Shown piece after piece: positions 51,811 to 61,903 of a stretch of 64,000 nucleotides of DNA. Within the stretch, counting starts at the first letter, position 1; every line of letters begins with the position of its first letter. The notes under the pieces are model-generated. The model was not told where the DNA came from. It worked only from the letters and a program-made list of their open reading frames with translations, and did no database searches. A program made the translations under genes and the position numbers. This DNA is from Candidatus Kosakonia sp. 282A-S69 (GTDB taxonomy: Bacteria > Pseudomonadota > Gammaproteobacteria > Enterobacterales > Enterobacteriaceae). The stretch spans positions 864,729-928,728 of the forward strand of contig NZ_JAROAU010000003.1 in the NCBI RefSeq assembly GCF_029433855.1. The letters run 5' to 3'.

Positions 51811-52775
51811 TGCGCCAGGCGCAGATCTACCGCTGGCAGATCCCGCTGGATGCAGGCGTGGTGCTGCGCGAGCGTCGGCTGAAAACCCGTGACGGGCTCT
51901 TTATCCAGTTGCAGGAAAAGGGCGGCGAAGGGTGGGGCGAGATCACTCCACTGCCGGGGTTCAGCCAGGAAACGCTGGATGAGGTGCAGCCTGCGGTGAT
52001 GGCATGGGTGCAAGCGTGGCGTAACGGAGCGTCGCCAGCGCTGCCATCGCAACCCAGCGCGGCGTTTGGCCTGAGCTGTGCGCTGGCCGAGCTGGCGGGT
52101 GAGTTACCGCAGCCTGCCGACTACCGTGCGGCGATGCTCTGCACCGGCGATCCGGATGAGCTGTTTGCCGCCCTCGCCGCGCTGCCCGGTGAGAAGCTGG
52201 CGAAGGTGAAAGTCGGGCTGTACGAAGCGGTGCGCGACGGCATGGTCGTTAATCTGCTGCTGGAGTCGATACCCGGGCTGCGCCTGCGTCTGGATGCCAA
52301 CCGCGCCTGGACACCGCTGAAAGCCCGCCAGTTCGCTAAGTATGTTGCGCCTGCCAACCGCCCACGCATCGCTTTTCTGGAGGAGCCGTGCCAGAGCCGC
52401 GATGCGTCGCTGGCCTTTGCGGAAGAGACCGGCATTACCATCGCCTGGGATGAGAGCCTGCGCGAGGCGGATTTCGCTTTTACGCCTCAGCCGGGCGTCA
52501 GCGCGGTGGTGATCAAGCCAACCCTCACTGGTAGCCTGCAAAAAGTGGCGCAGCAGGTGGCAGCGGCACATGCTCTCGGCTTGACGGCGGTGATCAGTTC
52601 CTCTCTGGAGTCGAGCCTTGGGCTAACGCAGCTGGCGCGGATTGCCGCCTGGCTGACGCCGGGCACCGTGCCAGGTCTTGATACCTTACAGTTGATGACG
52701 TCGCAGCTGGTTCGCCGCTGGCCCGGCAGTGAACTTCCCTGCATCACGGCGGCGGAGCTGGACGCGTTACTATGA
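51810..52775 (+). CDS. menC: o-Succinylbenzoate synthase MenC
   Basis: The 321-residue enolase-superfamily dehydratase converts SHCHC to o-succinylbenzoate. The active-site lysine is in [10 protein letters not shown], metal ligands in [14 protein letters not shown] and AWDESLRE, and a second lysine in [10 protein letters not shown]. It overlaps menB by one base and menE by four. Confidence 0.97.
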   Translation: MRQAQIYRWQIPLDAGVVLRERRLKTRDGLFIQLQEKGGEGWGEITPLPGFSQETLDEVQPAVMAWVQAWRNGASPALPSQPSAAFGLSCALAELAGELPQPADYRAAMLCTGDPDELFAALAALPGEKLAKVKVGLYEAVRDGMVVNLLLESIPGLRLRLDANRAWTPLKARQFAKYVAPANRPRIAFLEEPCQSRDASLAFAEETGITIAWDESLREADFAFTPQPGVSAVVIKPTLTGSLQKVAQQVAAAHALGLTAVISSSLESSLGLTQLARIAAWLTPGTVPGLDTLQLMTSQLVRRWPGSELPCITAAELDALL

Positions 52776-54133
52776 ATTTTCCCGACTGGCCCTGGCGATA
52801 CTGGCGTGAGCAGCGCAGCGATTGCCCAGCGCTGCGCTCAGGCCAGCGCACTCTGACCTGGCGGCAGCTCTGCGCTGAGATAGATGCGCTGGCAAGCGGC
52901 TTTGCCCGTCAGGGGGTGCGCGCAGGCGATGGTGTGATGCTGCGCGCACGTAACCAGCCGCAGACGGTGCTCGCCTGGCTGGCACTGCTGCAGTGCGGAG
53001 CGCGGGTGCTACCGATCAATCCGCAGCTCCCCATCGCCTTGCTGGATGCGCTACTGCCCGCCATGACCCTGCGCTTCGCCCTCGATCTGACCCCCGCGCC
53101 GCTGGCGCAAGATTTTATCCCTCTGCGTTGCGCGCACGTGCCGGGTGAGCATTCGGTTGAATGGCAGCCGCAGCGGCTGGCGTCAATGACGCTCACCTCT
53201 GGCTCAACCGGCTTGCCGAAGGCGGCGGTTCACACCTGCGCTGCCCATCTGGCAAGCGCCCAGGGGGTGCTGGCATTGATCCCCTTTGATGCGGAAGATG
53301 ACTGGCTGCTCTCACTGCCGCTGTTTCATGTCTCCGGGCAGGGCATTTTATGGCGCTGGCTGTTGGCGGGCGCGCGCATGACGGTGCACGACAAGCTGCC
53401 GCTGGGTCAGGCCCTGCGCGGCTGCAGCCATGCCTCGCTGGTGCCGACGCAGCTGTGGCGCCTGCTCAATGATAGTGCCCCGCTGTCGCTGAAAGCAGTG
53501 CTGCTCGGTGGCGCAGCGATCCCCGTTGAGTTGACCGGGCAGGCACGCTTGCGCGGTATCCGCTGCTGGTGCGGATATGGTTTAACGGAGTTTGCCTCAA
53601 CGGTCTGTGCGAAAGAGGCCGACGGCGCGCCGGATGTCGGTTATGCGTTGCCGGGACGTGAGGTAAAAATTGTTGGCGAAGAGGTGTGGCTGCGTGCAGA
53701 GAGCCTCGCCGCGGGCTACTGGCGCAACGGTGCATTGCTACCGTTAGTGAACGATGCAGGCTGGTTTGCCACCCGCGATCGCGGCACGCTGGATAAAGGG
53801 CGGCTGACGCTGCACGGTCGGCTGGATAACCTCTTTTTCAGCGGCGGCGAAGGGATTCAGCCTGAAGAGGTGGAGCGCGCCATCGCCGGTCATCCGCAGG
53901 TGCGGCAGGTGTTTGTGGTACCGGTTGACGATGCGGAGTTTGGACAGCGTCCGGTGGCGGTGATTGAGTGCGAGAGCGGGATCACTGCGGCGGCCCTCAG
54001 CAACTGGGCAGCAGATAAGCTGGCGCGTTTTCAACAGCCGGTGCGCTGGCTGCCTTTGCCAGAGGCGCTGAAAAACGGCGGCATCAAAATTTCCCGCCGC
54101 GCCCTGCAGACGTGGGTGAACCAGCAGTGCTAG
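52772..54133 (+). CDS. menE: o-Succinylbenzoate-CoA ligase MenE
   Basis: The 453-residue adenylate-forming enzyme activates o-succinylbenzoate with ATP and CoA. The AMP-binding signature is [17 protein letters not shown] near residue 145; GYGLTEFAS and the C-terminal [10 protein letters not shown] lysine region are also present. Last gene of men; E. coli has pmrD and the arn genes after it, here there is yfaZ. Confidence 0.97.
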   Translation: MNFPDWPWRYWREQRSDCPALRSGQRTLTWRQLCAEIDALASGFARQGVRAGDGVMLRARNQPQTVLAWLALLQCGARVLPINPQLPIALLDALLPAMTLRFALDLTPAPLAQDFIPLRCAHVPGEHSVEWQPQRLASMTLTSGSTGLPKAAVHTCAAHLASAQGVLALIPFDAEDDWLLSLPLFHVSGQGILWRWLLAGARMTVHDKLPLGQALRGCSHASLVPTQLWRLLNDSAPLSLKAVLLGGAAIPVELTGQARLRGIRCWCGYGLTEFASTVCAKEADGAPDVGYALPGREVKIVGEEVWLRAESLAAGYWRNGALLPLVNDAGWFATRDRGTLDKGRLTLHGRLDNLFFSGGEGIQPEEVERAIAGHPQVRQVFVVPVDDAEFGQRPVAVIECESGITAAALSNWAADKLARFQQPVRWLPLPEALKNGGIKISRRALQTWVNQQC

Positions 54134-54330
54134 TACTGCGCCTCTTTTTGCGGGCTGCCTCGTCCGGATAAAAACCGGCACTGACTCGCGCAAGAGCAAG
54201 GCTTTTAGCCGTCAGGCGTGAAAGCGAGTTTGCCTCAGGTCGCGCACGCTATTAGACGTTCTGCTGCCGGGAAAATAAGCGTACAATCAGACGCTTTGGG
54301 GCACTGCCCCGTTTCGTGCGGAACGTGAGA

Positions 54331-54873
54331 ATGAAAAAGTTAGCTCTATTAGGATGTGCTGGCGTGTTGCTGGCCTCCGCCGGTGCGCAGGCCATTAATC
54401 TCAATGGCCAGATTGGTAAAGATTACAGCAGCCTCGGCTTCGGTCTGGGAACCGAAACCAGCGGTATCGCAGTCAGCGGTAACTGGGCGCATAGCGAAGA
54501 TGATGGTGATACCGCCAGTCTCGGACTCGGTTACAACCTGCCGCTCGGGCCGTTCCTGGCAACCGTTGGCGGTAAAGGCATCTACCTGAACCCGGATGAG
54601 GGCAGCGAAGGTTACGCCATTGCTGTCGGTGGCGGTTTACAGTGGGAGATCGCCCGCAGTTTCAACGTTTTCGGCGAGTATTACTACTCTCCGGACTCGC
54701 TCTCAAGCGGTGTCAAAGAGTACCAGGAAGCGAAAGCCGGTGCGCGTTATACCATTATGCGCCCGTTCACCGTCGAAGCCGGTTATCGTTACATTGAGAT
54801 GGCTGGCAAAGATGGTCGCCGCGACAACGTCGTTGCGGATGGTCCTTATCTCGGTGCCAGCGCCAGCTTCTGA
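54331..54873 (+). CDS. yfaZ: YfaZ family outer-membrane protein
   Basis: The 180-residue precursor equals E. coli YfaZ. A Sec signal peptide (MKKLALLGCAGVLLASAGAQA) precedes an all-beta body with alternating hydrophobic residues and a terminal Phe (GASASF), the mark of an outer-membrane beta-barrel. The function is unknown. ATG 54331 is chosen because the signal peptide begins there. A strong terminator follows. Confidence 0.94.
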   Translation: MKKLALLGCAGVLLASAGAQAINLNGQIGKDYSSLGFGLGTETSGIAVSGNWAHSEDDGDTASLGLGYNLPLGPFLATVGGKGIYLNPDEGSEGYAIAVGGGLQWEIARSFNVFGEYYYSPDSLSSGVKEYQEAKAGARYTIMRPFTVEAGYRYIEMAGKDGRRDNVVADGPYLGASASF

Positions 54874-54879
54874 TCCCCC

Positions 54880-54903
54880 GGCGCGGCGGCCGCCGCGCCC
54901 GTT
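54880..54903 (+). terminator. Terminator of yfaZ
   Basis: GGCGCGGCGGCCGCCGCGCC is a perfect 20-base palindrome (54880-54899), followed by CGTTTTCCCC. It can form a very stable stem seven bases after the yfaZ stop. Confidence 0.75.
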
Positions 54904-54963
54904 TTCCCCTCTTTACTCTGCGCATGCGCTATAGTGTTTCAACCCCGATTGCAGGAGCGAACG

Positions 54964-56163
54964 ATGTTAAATGTGGAGATGTTATCGACCGGCGATGAAG
55001 TGCTGCATGGCCAGATTGTCGATACCAATGCGGCCTGGCTGGCCGACGTATTTTTTAACCAGGGGTTGCCGTTAACGCGCCGCCATACCGTTGGCGATAA
55101 CCTCGACGACTTAATTGCGATTTTGCGCGAGCGCAGCGAGCAGGCGGATGTGCTGATCGTCAACGGCGGTCTCGGGCCGACCAGTGATGATTTAAGCGCG
55201 CTGGCAGCGGCCACCGCCAAAGGCGAAACGCTGGTGCTGCACGAGGCGTGGCTTAAGCAGATGGAGCGCTTTTTTACCGATCGCGGCCGCATAATGGCTC
55301 CCAGCAACCGCAAGCAGGCAGAGATCCCTGCCAGCGCCGAGCTGGTAAACAACCCGGTTGGCACCGCCTGCGGGTTTGCGCTGCAGTTCAACCGCTGCCT
55401 GATGTTCTTTACCCCCGGCGTCCCCTCTGAATTTAAAGTGATGGTCGAGCAGGAGATCCTGCCGCGTCTGCATCAGCGTTTCGCTCTGCCGCAGCCGCCG
55501 GTCTGCCTGCGTTTGACGACTTTTGGTCGCTCCGAGAGCGATCTGGCAGAGAAACTCCAGCATCTCGATCTGCCGCCCGGCGTTGTGATGGGCTACCGCT
55601 CATCCATGCCAATCATCGAACTGAAGCTGACCGGTCCGGCGGAGCAGCGCGCAGCGATGGAAGCGCTGTGGCCGGAAGTGAAAAAAGTGGCGGGTGAAAG
55701 CCTGATTTTTGAAGGTACTGAGGGTCTATCGGCCGCAATTGCCGCCGCGCTGCGCGAGCGCCAGCTGAGCCTGACCCTGAGCGAACAGTTCACCAGCGGG
55801 CTTATCGCGTTGCAACTCTCCCGCGCCGGTGCGCCGCTGCTCGCCAGCGAAGTGCTGCCATCGCAGGCGGAAGCGCTGGCACAAACCGCGCGCTGGACAA
55901 CGGAATCACGTAACCGGCACCTCGCCGGGCTGGCGTTGACCGTCACCGGTCTGGAGGAGGATCATCTCAACTTTGCGCTGGCGACGCCGGAAGGCACCCG
56001 CGCCCTGCGGGTGAAGTTCAACAGCAGCCGCCACAGCCTGGCGGTGCGTCAGGAAGTTTGCGCGATGATGGCGCTCAATATCCTGCGCCGCTGGCTGGCG
56101 GGCAAAGATATCGCCAGCGACCACGGCTGGATTGCGGTGGTTGAAACCCTTGCAGTGGAGTAA
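54964..56163 (+). CDS. yfaY: CinA-like protein YfaY
   Basis: The 399-residue protein matches E. coli YfaY (400). It has an N-terminal MoCF/COG1058-type domain (MLNVEMLSTGDEVLHGQIVDTNAAWLA and GGLGPTSDD) and a C-terminal CinA/PncC-like domain. In E. coli the NMN-deamidase activity belongs to PncC, and YfaY lacks it; the C-terminal active-site pattern is also degenerate here (TLSEQFTSGLIA where PncC has an AESCTGG-like stretch). ATG 54964 has AGGAGCGA upstream. Confidence 0.93.
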   Translation: MLNVEMLSTGDEVLHGQIVDTNAAWLADVFFNQGLPLTRRHTVGDNLDDLIAILRERSEQADVLIVNGGLGPTSDDLSALAAATAKGETLVLHEAWLKQMERFFTDRGRIMAPSNRKQAEIPASAELVNNPVGTACGFALQFNRCLMFFTPGVPSEFKVMVEQEILPRLHQRFALPQPPVCLRLTTFGRSESDLAEKLQHLDLPPGVVMGYRSSMPIIELKLTGPAEQRAAMEALWPEVKKVAGESLIFEGTEGLSAAIAAALRERQLSLTLSEQFTSGLIALQLSRAGAPLLASEVLPSQAEALAQTARWTTESRNRHLAGLALTVTGLEEDHLNFALATPEGTRALRVKFNSSRHSLAVRQEVCAMMALNILRRWLAGKDIASDHGWIAVVETLAVE

Positions 56164-56185
56164 GCCTGCAGGAGAGGCGCTGGCG

Positions 56186-56212
56186 TTAGGCTAATTAGCC
56201 TAATTAGCCTAA
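56186..56212. repeat. Palindrome with 9-base tandem repeat at the yfaY/glpC junction
   Basis: TTAGGCTAATTAGCCTAA at 56186-56203 is a perfect palindrome, followed by a second TTAGCCTAA at 56204-56212. GCTGGCG before and CGCCAGC after add an outer stem. The glpC stop codon lies in the second unit, so the repeat includes the last codons of glpC. It may act as a bidirectional 3' structure for the convergent genes. Confidence 0.75.
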
Positions 56213-57394
56213 TGCCCGCGCCAGCAGCGTAATGGGATGTTCGCAGGGTTTGCCGGTAGACATCTCGATCTGCCATTTGCAGGTCTCACAATCCGTCACC
56301 ACCAGATCTGCGCCGCTGGCGTCAATTTGCGCAAACAGCGGTGCACCAATGGCCTGCGAGGTGGCGTAGTTCTCTCGCTTAAAGCCGTAGGTGCCCGCGA
56401 TGCCGCAGCAGGCGGAGTCCAGCACACTCAATTCCAGCCCCGGAATGCGCCGCAGCAGATCCAGCGTGTAGTGCGTCCAGCCCATCTTCTCCATATGGCA
56501 CGGGGTGTGATAGACCACTTTCAGCGGCATCTCTCTCAGCCGCAAAGCGTGCCCCTCATCAAGCTGACGCCAGATCCAGCGGGTCGCTAAATCGATATGC
56601 GTGCGCAGGTGGTGGTTATCAACATCCAGCAGGTGTGGATACTCATCGCGCAGGGTGAAGGCGCAGGTGGAGGAGGTGGCGAGCACCTGCAGCCCATCCA
56701 TGCCAATGGCCTGCTCTAATGCGCTGAGGTTGAACTGCGCCTGTTTTTTTGCCCTGGCAAAGTAGCCGTTCGCAATCAGCGGGACACCGCAGCACTTCTC
56801 ACGCTGTAATAACTGCACGCCAACGCCCATCTGATTCAGCACGCGGATGAGATCTTTACCCAGCTGCGGCTGGTTGTAGTTGACATAGCAGCCATGAAAA
56901 AAGGCCACCTGTTCGCTGTAGGCGCGCTGCTGCGCCGCCACGCTGCGATACCAGTGGCGAAATGTGCCGCCGCTGGCATATTTTGGCAGCGTGCGGTGAT
57001 GATCGATTTTTAGCGCTTTATCCAGCAACTGGCGAACCGGCTTCAGAGATGTCGCGGCATTGACCAGTGGCGCAAGGGGCGTCGACAGGGTGCCCATCAG
57101 ATCCGTATGGCTGAGAATGGCATTACGCACCGAGAGCGGTTTTGCCGCATGCTGCGCGCGGGCGCGCTGAATCAGATCGCCAATTTTCACCCCGGACGGG
57201 CAGGCGGTTTCGCAGCGCTTGCAGTTGGTGCAATATTTCAGCGCATCGTCATACAGCGCGGCATCTTTCAGCCGCAGCCGCTCGCCATCCGGCCCGGCCT
57301 GTTTCGGCCCGGGATAGGCGGGGTTAACCCGGCTCACCGGGCAGGCGGTGGTGCAGGCGGTACATTTGATACAGCTTTCGAAAGCGGTGTGCAT
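56204..57394 (-). CDS. glpC: Anaerobic glycerol-3-phosphate dehydrogenase subunit C
   Basis: The 396-residue membrane-bound iron-sulfur subunit passes electrons from GlpAB to menaquinone. Two ferredoxin motifs lie near the N-terminus (CIKCTACTTACPVSR and CTNCKRCETACPSG), and two CCG domains follow (CCGVPL, CCGIAGTYG). The start at 57394 (MHTAFESCIKCTAC) agrees with E. coli, and it overlaps the glpB stop. Confidence 0.97.
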   Translation of the reverse strand: MHTAFESCIKCTACTTACPVSRVNPAYPGPKQAGPDGERLRLKDAALYDDALKYCTNCKRCETACPSGVKIGDLIQRARAQHAAKPLSVRNAILSHTDLMGTLSTPLAPLVNAATSLKPVRQLLDKALKIDHHRTLPKYASGGTFRHWYRSVAAQQRAYSEQVAFFHGCYVNYNQPQLGKDLIRVLNQMGVGVQLLQREKCCGVPLIANGYFARAKKQAQFNLSALEQAIGMDGLQVLATSSTCAFTLRDEYPHLLDVDNHHLRTHIDLATRWIWRQLDEGHALRLREMPLKVVYHTPCHMEKMGWTHYTLDLLRRIPGLELSVLDSACCGIAGTYGFKRENYATSQAIGAPLFAQIDASGADLVVTDCETCKWQIEMSTGKPCEHPITLLARALG

Positions 57395-58650
57395 TAGGAT
57401 TTTCCTCCCTGATCGAGGATCTGCTGCGCCGCATGCAGCGCTGTCACGGCGCAAACACCGCCACCGCAGCCCTGAGCGATGGCGTCATAGCCACCAAGTA
57501 GCGAGCCGATCGCATAGAGATTCTCCAGCGGTTGCCCGTCGCGCAGGCCGTGCAGCTGTTCATCGGTGCGTACGCCAAACTGGTGCCACGCCTGCGGGGA
57601 AAAGAGATCGTCGCCATACCACTCCCGGCGCGAGGCGCTTTGCAATACATCAAGATTGAACACCGCTTCGCGCACGCGATCGCGCCCGGCAACCAGCCCG
57701 TTACTGAAAAAACTGCCGCTGGCCAGCACTATATGGCGTGCGCGCAGCGGCAGATCGTCATGTTTGCGCGTCCAGAGCTGCGTCACCCGATCGTGGCTTA
57801 TATCGGCACGCAGGACTTCGTCGCCCGGCATCCAGCTACCGCCGCTGCGCAGAAACCTCTGCTGCAAGGCGTGCTGTAACCGCATACCCATCACTGAAGG
57901 GGGCAGTGTGGCGATTAGCCGCAGCGGGCAAGCGAGCGCCTCGCTGAGGCGGGTAAAAACATTGCTGTCTGTCAGACCAAAACAGGCGGGGAGCCACAGC
58001 ATCTCATAACGCTCACTCAGCGGGTACAGGGCAGCACAGAGGTCGGCATAGTGCTCAGGGCGATCGAGCTGGCGCGCGATGGTCACGGCGCGAAACTCGC
58101 TGGGGTTCTCGCGAAGCGTATCGAGAAGCGGTAGCGTAATCTCGTCAGCCCCGGCAGCAATACCGCGCTGGCGCAGCGCTTCCACCGCCAGCTGGGGCTG
58201 AAAGTCGAGAAAGCCGCTGATGCCGACCACACCGACGCGCAGCCCCTCCTGCGGTTTTAACGCGATCTCTTGCGGGCTAAGCCACGCCCGGCGCCAGGTG
58301 CCCAGCGGCGTGACGCGCAGGTGCGGCGTATCAACATCGCCCTGCATCTTTAGCCCGCAGTCGGCGAGCAGAGTTTGCGTCTGCCGCGCATAGCGGCACA
58401 CGCGTTCAGCGCCGAGCCGCGCATAAGGGTGGCCGGGGTGATGGCGTTGCAGGTGCGCAATGGCTTCTGTCAGTGTGCCGACCGGTTCGCCGTCCGGCAG
58501 GCGGGAGAGCAGATCAAGAGAGCCGGAGGAGAAGCTCAGCGCGCTCTGCCCGCGGCTGACAATCGCGCAGCGCTGTCCGCTCTCGCTCAGACGAATGCCG
58601 CACAGCAACCCCGCCAGCCCGCCGCCGATAATCACCGTATCAAATCTCAT
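57394..58650 (-). CDS. glpB: Anaerobic glycerol-3-phosphate dehydrogenase subunit B
   Basis: The 418-residue flavoprotein subunit starts [18 protein letters not shown] with an intact FAD/NAD GXGXXG loop. It works with GlpA on the cytoplasmic side. ATG 58650 (or 58653 immediately before it) has GGAG upstream and overlaps the glpA stop by 11 bases. Confidence 0.96.
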   Translation of the reverse strand: MRFDTVIIGGGLAGLLCGIRLSESGQRCAIVSRGQSALSFSSGSLDLLSRLPDGEPVGTLTEAIAHLQRHHPGHPYARLGAERVCRYARQTQTLLADCGLKMQGDVDTPHLRVTPLGTWRRAWLSPQEIALKPQEGLRVGVVGISGFLDFQPQLAVEALRQRGIAAGADEITLPLLDTLRENPSEFRAVTIARQLDRPEHYADLCAALYPLSERYEMLWLPACFGLTDSNVFTRLSEALACPLRLIATLPPSVMGMRLQHALQQRFLRSGGSWMPGDEVLRADISHDRVTQLWTRKHDDLPLRARHIVLASGSFFSNGLVAGRDRVREAVFNLDVLQSASRREWYGDDLFSPQAWHQFGVRTDEQLHGLRDGQPLENLYAIGSLLGGYDAIAQGCGGGVCAVTALHAAQQILDQGGKS

Positions 58651-60262
58651 CATCCTGCTCCTTCTCCAGCCCGCACAGCCCCTGGTAAACCCAGCGGGTA
58701 AACTCGCTCTCACGCAGCGCATCGCCCCAGGCGACGGGTTTGATCCCCTTCCAGCGCTCATTCAGAAACTCCGTCAGCTGCCTGCGCGCCTCATTGTCAT
58801 GCGTGACGTGCAGCCGGGTAAGCTGCCCGGCGGCGCGGCAGGCGCAGAGCTCGCCCTGGCAGGTGCCCATACCCACGCGGGTGCGGCGGCGCAGATCAAG
58901 CAGTGAAGTCACATTGAGGTTTTCCACCGCGTACTGCACTTCGCCTGCGGTAACGGCTTCGCACTCGCACACCAGGCTGCGGCTGTGCCGGTCGCTGGCG
59001 AGCCACGCCGGGGCGCGATCGCCGTGGCGGTAGACCGCTGAGCCGCGCAGCGGCGTCGGCAGGGAGATGATTTTCTTCAGCGCCTCGTCGGGTGAACTGA
59101 GCGAACCCGGCAGTGCTTCTGTCGCGGTGGTGCAGGCTACGTGATGGTTCAGCTTGCGGCAGACAGCATCCGTTGCCCACTCGGCCATCAGACGGTAGGT
59201 CATCAGCTTGCCCCCGGTGATGGTGATAAAACCCTCCAGCCCGTCGCGCGTGGCGTGGTCGAGCAGCACAATGCCGCGGCTGACATTGCGCCCGCTGGGA
59301 TCGTCATCGCTCGCCACCAGCGGACGCACGCCAGCGTAAGCGCGCAGGATGCGCGTCTGCCCCATCACCGGTGCCAGCTTCTCCCCTTCGCGCAGCAGAA
59401 TATCGACCTCATCAGGCGTGACGCGCACGTTATCGATATCGGCATAATCAATCTGTGTTGAGGTGGTACCAATCAGCGAAATGGTGTCGCCGGGCACGAG
59501 GATATCGGCGTCGGCAGGCTTACGGCAGCGGTTGATGACATGCTGATTAATGCGGTGATCGAGGATCAGCAGCGCCCCTTTTGCCGGGAACATGCGAATG
59601 CGCAGATCGGCATACTCTGCGATGCGCTGGCCCCAAATCCCGGCGGCATTCACCACCACCGGAGCATGCAGGTCGCGGGTCTCACCGCTGGCGACATGGC
59701 GCAGGCGCACGCCATACACTCTGTCGCCCGTCCGCAGCAGGCCGCACACGTCGTGGCCGGTGAGGATTTTTGCGCCGTGCTCGCGGGCATCAAGCATATT
59801 ACTGGCGGTCAGACGGAAGGGGTCGACTGTGCCGTCCGGCACGCGCACCGCGCCGATAAGCTGCGGGTTGACGCTCGGCTCCATGCGCCTGGCCTCCTGC
59901 GGCGTAATGGCCTGCGCGGTAATCCCGGCGCGGGTACATGCATCAATAAAGCGTGATTGATAACTCAGATCGTCTTCCGGCAGGGTGATAAACAACCCTG
60001 CGGTGGCTTCAATACAGTGGCGGGCAATGCGTTTGAGGATCTGGTTTTCGGCGATGCATTCGCGCGCCGATTCGTTGTCGGTCACCGCGTACCGCGCGCC
60101 GCTGTGTAGCAGGCCGTGGTTGCAGCCGGTAGCACCGGTGGCAATGTCGTGGCGTTCGAGCAGGACAGCGCGCAGGCCGCGCAGGGCGCAGTCGCGGGCG
60201 ATGCCAGCACCTGTTGCGCCACCGCCAATAATGATCACATCGTAGTCGTTTGAGTAGGGCAC
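58640..60262 (-). CDS. glpA: Anaerobic glycerol-3-phosphate dehydrogenase subunit A
   Basis: The 540-residue catalytic flavoprotein oxidises sn-glycerol-3-phosphate to dihydroxyacetone phosphate when oxygen is absent. The FAD loop [20 protein letters not shown] and the C-terminal BFD-like [2Fe-2S] region ([29 protein letters not shown]) are visible. A residue in [15 protein letters not shown] is Cys where I remember Arg in E. coli. First gene of glpABC, divergent from glpT. Confidence 0.97.
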   Translation of the reverse strand: MPYSNDYDVIIIGGGATGAGIARDCALRGLRAVLLERHDIATGATGCNHGLLHSGARYAVTDNESARECIAENQILKRIARHCIEATAGLFITLPEDDLSYQSRFIDACTRAGITAQAITPQEARRMEPSVNPQLIGAVRVPDGTVDPFRLTASNMLDAREHGAKILTGHDVCGLLRTGDRVYGVRLRHVASGETRDLHAPVVVNAAGIWGQRIAEYADLRIRMFPAKGALLILDHRINQHVINRCRKPADADILVPGDTISLIGTTSTQIDYADIDNVRVTPDEVDILLREGEKLAPVMGQTRILRAYAGVRPLVASDDDPSGRNVSRGIVLLDHATRDGLEGFITITGGKLMTYRLMAEWATDAVCRKLNHHVACTTATEALPGSLSSPDEALKKIISLPTPLRGSAVYRHGDRAPAWLASDRHSRSLVCECEAVTAGEVQYAVENLNVTSLLDLRRRTRVGMGTCQGELCACRAAGQLTRLHVTHDNEARRQLTEFLNERWKGIKPVAWGDALRESEFTRWVYQGLCGLEKEQDDEI

Positions 60263-60539
60263 GGTCGTCTCCTGGCTGGTCGACGTTCTTTACCGACCAT
60301 TTAGCCATACCCTTACTGTGGTTTGTTTGATATCGCGCATATACGAACAAGAAACGAAAGCGGAATGCACTTTTCCGCACGAAGTTAGAGCTTTGTCATA
60401 TTTCTGTAACATTATGTGTGGCATTTCATTCTTTCTCGTCAAAACTTTCTCTACAATCCGCCGCGAACCACTCAAGCGATTTTCGTTTTCACTCATGACC
60501 CCTGATGTCATGACTTTTACCGTGCCACGGAGGCAGTTT
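60263..60539. promoter_or_regulatory. Divergent glpABC / glpTQ control region
   Basis: The 277 bases hold no gene. ATACGAACAAGAAACGAAAG at 60341-60360 contains GlpR-like CGAAC and CGAAA half-sites. In E. coli the region binds GlpR, CRP, FNR and ArcA; no CRP site of good quality was found by eye. The glpT ribosome site is GGAGG at 60529-60533. Confidence 0.5.
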
Positions 60540-61892
60540 ATGTTGAGCATTTTCAAACCCGCCCCCCATCAATCGCGTCTGCCCGACGCGCAGGTTGATC
60601 CTCTTTACCGCCGCTTACGCTGGCAAATCTTTCTGGGCATCTTCTTTGGCTACGCCGCCTATTACCTGGTGCGTAAGAACTTTGCGCTGGCGATGCCCTA
60701 TCTGGTGGAGCAGGGCTTCTCGCGCGGCGATCTGGGCTTTGCGCTGTCGGGGATTTCGATTGCCTACGGCTTCTCAAAATTCATCATGGGGTCGGTGTCA
60801 GATCGCTCGAACCCGCGCGTTTTTCTGCCTGCCGGTTTGATCCTCGCGGCGGCAGTGATGCTATTTATGGGCTTTGTGCCGTGGGCGACCTCCAGCATCG
60901 CGATTATGTTTGTACTGCTGTTTCTCTGTGGCTGGTTCCAGGGGATGGGCTGGCCGCCGTGCGGGCGAACCATGGTGCACTGGTGGTCGCAGAAGGAGCG
61001 CGGAAGCATTGTGTCGGTGTGGAACTGCGCCCATAACGTCGGCGGCGGTCTGCCTCCGCTGCTCTTCCTGCTGGGGATGGCATGGTTTAACGACTGGCAT
61101 GCGGCGCTCTATATGCCCGCCTTTGGTGCCATTCTGGTGGCGATTATCGCTTTCGCACTGATGCGCGATACGCCGCAATCCTGCGGTCTGCCGCCGATTG
61201 AAGAGTACAAAAACGACTACCCGGATGATTACAGCGACAAACATGAAGAGGAGCTGACGGCGAAGCAGATCTTCATGCAGTACGTGCTGCCGAACAAGCT
61301 GCTGTGGTATATCGCTATCGCCAACGTTTTTGTCTACCTGCTGCGCTACGGCATCCTCGACTGGTCGCCGACCTACCTGAAAGAGGTGAAGCACTTCGCG
61401 CTGGATAAATCCTCCTGGGCCTACTTCCTTTATGAGTACGCGGGCATTCCCGGCACGCTGATCTGCGGCTGGATGTCGGACAAAGTCTTTAAGGGTAACC
61501 GCGGCGCGACCGGCGTCTTCTTTATGACGCTGGTGACTATCGCCACCATCATTTACTGGCTCAACCCGGCGGGCAACCCGGGCGTGGATATGGCCTGTAT
61601 GATCGTCATTGGCTTTCTGATTTATGGCCCGGTGATGCTGATTGGTCTGCACGCGCTGGAATTGGCACCGAAGAAAGCAGCAGGCACCGCAGCGGGCTTT
61701 ACCGGCCTGTTTGGCTACCTCGGCGGCTCGGTGGCGGCCAGCGCCATTGTGGGTTACACCGTCGATTTCTTCGGCTGGGACGGCGGTTTTATGGTGATGA
61801 TCGGGGGCAGCGTGTTGGCGGTACTGCTGCTGATCGTGGTGATGATTGGCGAAAAGCGCCATCACGCTGACGTGCTTGCGCGTCGTCAATAA
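60540..61892 (+). CDS. glpT: Glycerol-3-phosphate:phosphate antiporter GlpT
   Basis: The 450-residue major-facilitator protein exchanges external glycerol-3-phosphate for internal phosphate and also takes up fosfomycin. It has 12 helices; [30 protein letters not shown] carries the arginine used for phosphate binding, and a second arginine lies in [12 protein letters not shown] 60540 ([15 protein letters not shown]) is the E. coli start with GGAGG upstream. Confidence 0.98.
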   Translation: MLSIFKPAPHQSRLPDAQVDPLYRRLRWQIFLGIFFGYAAYYLVRKNFALAMPYLVEQGFSRGDLGFALSGISIAYGFSKFIMGSVSDRSNPRVFLPAGLILAAAVMLFMGFVPWATSSIAIMFVLLFLCGWFQGMGWPPCGRTMVHWWSQKERGSIVSVWNCAHNVGGGLPPLLFLLGMAWFNDWHAALYMPAFGAILVAIIAFALMRDTPQSCGLPPIEEYKNDYPDDYSDKHEEELTAKQIFMQYVLPNKLLWYIAIANVFVYLLRYGILDWSPTYLKEVKHFALDKSSWAYFLYEYAGIPGTLICGWMSDKVFKGNRGATGVFFMTLVTIATIIYWLNPAGNPGVDMACMIVIGFLIYGPVMLIGLHALELAPKKAAGTAAGFTGLFGYLGGSVAASAIVGYTVDFFGWDGGFMVMIGGSVLAVLLLIVVMIGEKRHHADVLARRQ

Positions 61893-61903
61893 CAGGAGAT
61901 GTT

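Noticed and set aside
60341-60460. A CRP site in the glp divergent region.
   Set aside because: No TGTGA-N6-TCACA match of adequate quality; only weak partial ones such as TGTGTGGCATTTCATT.
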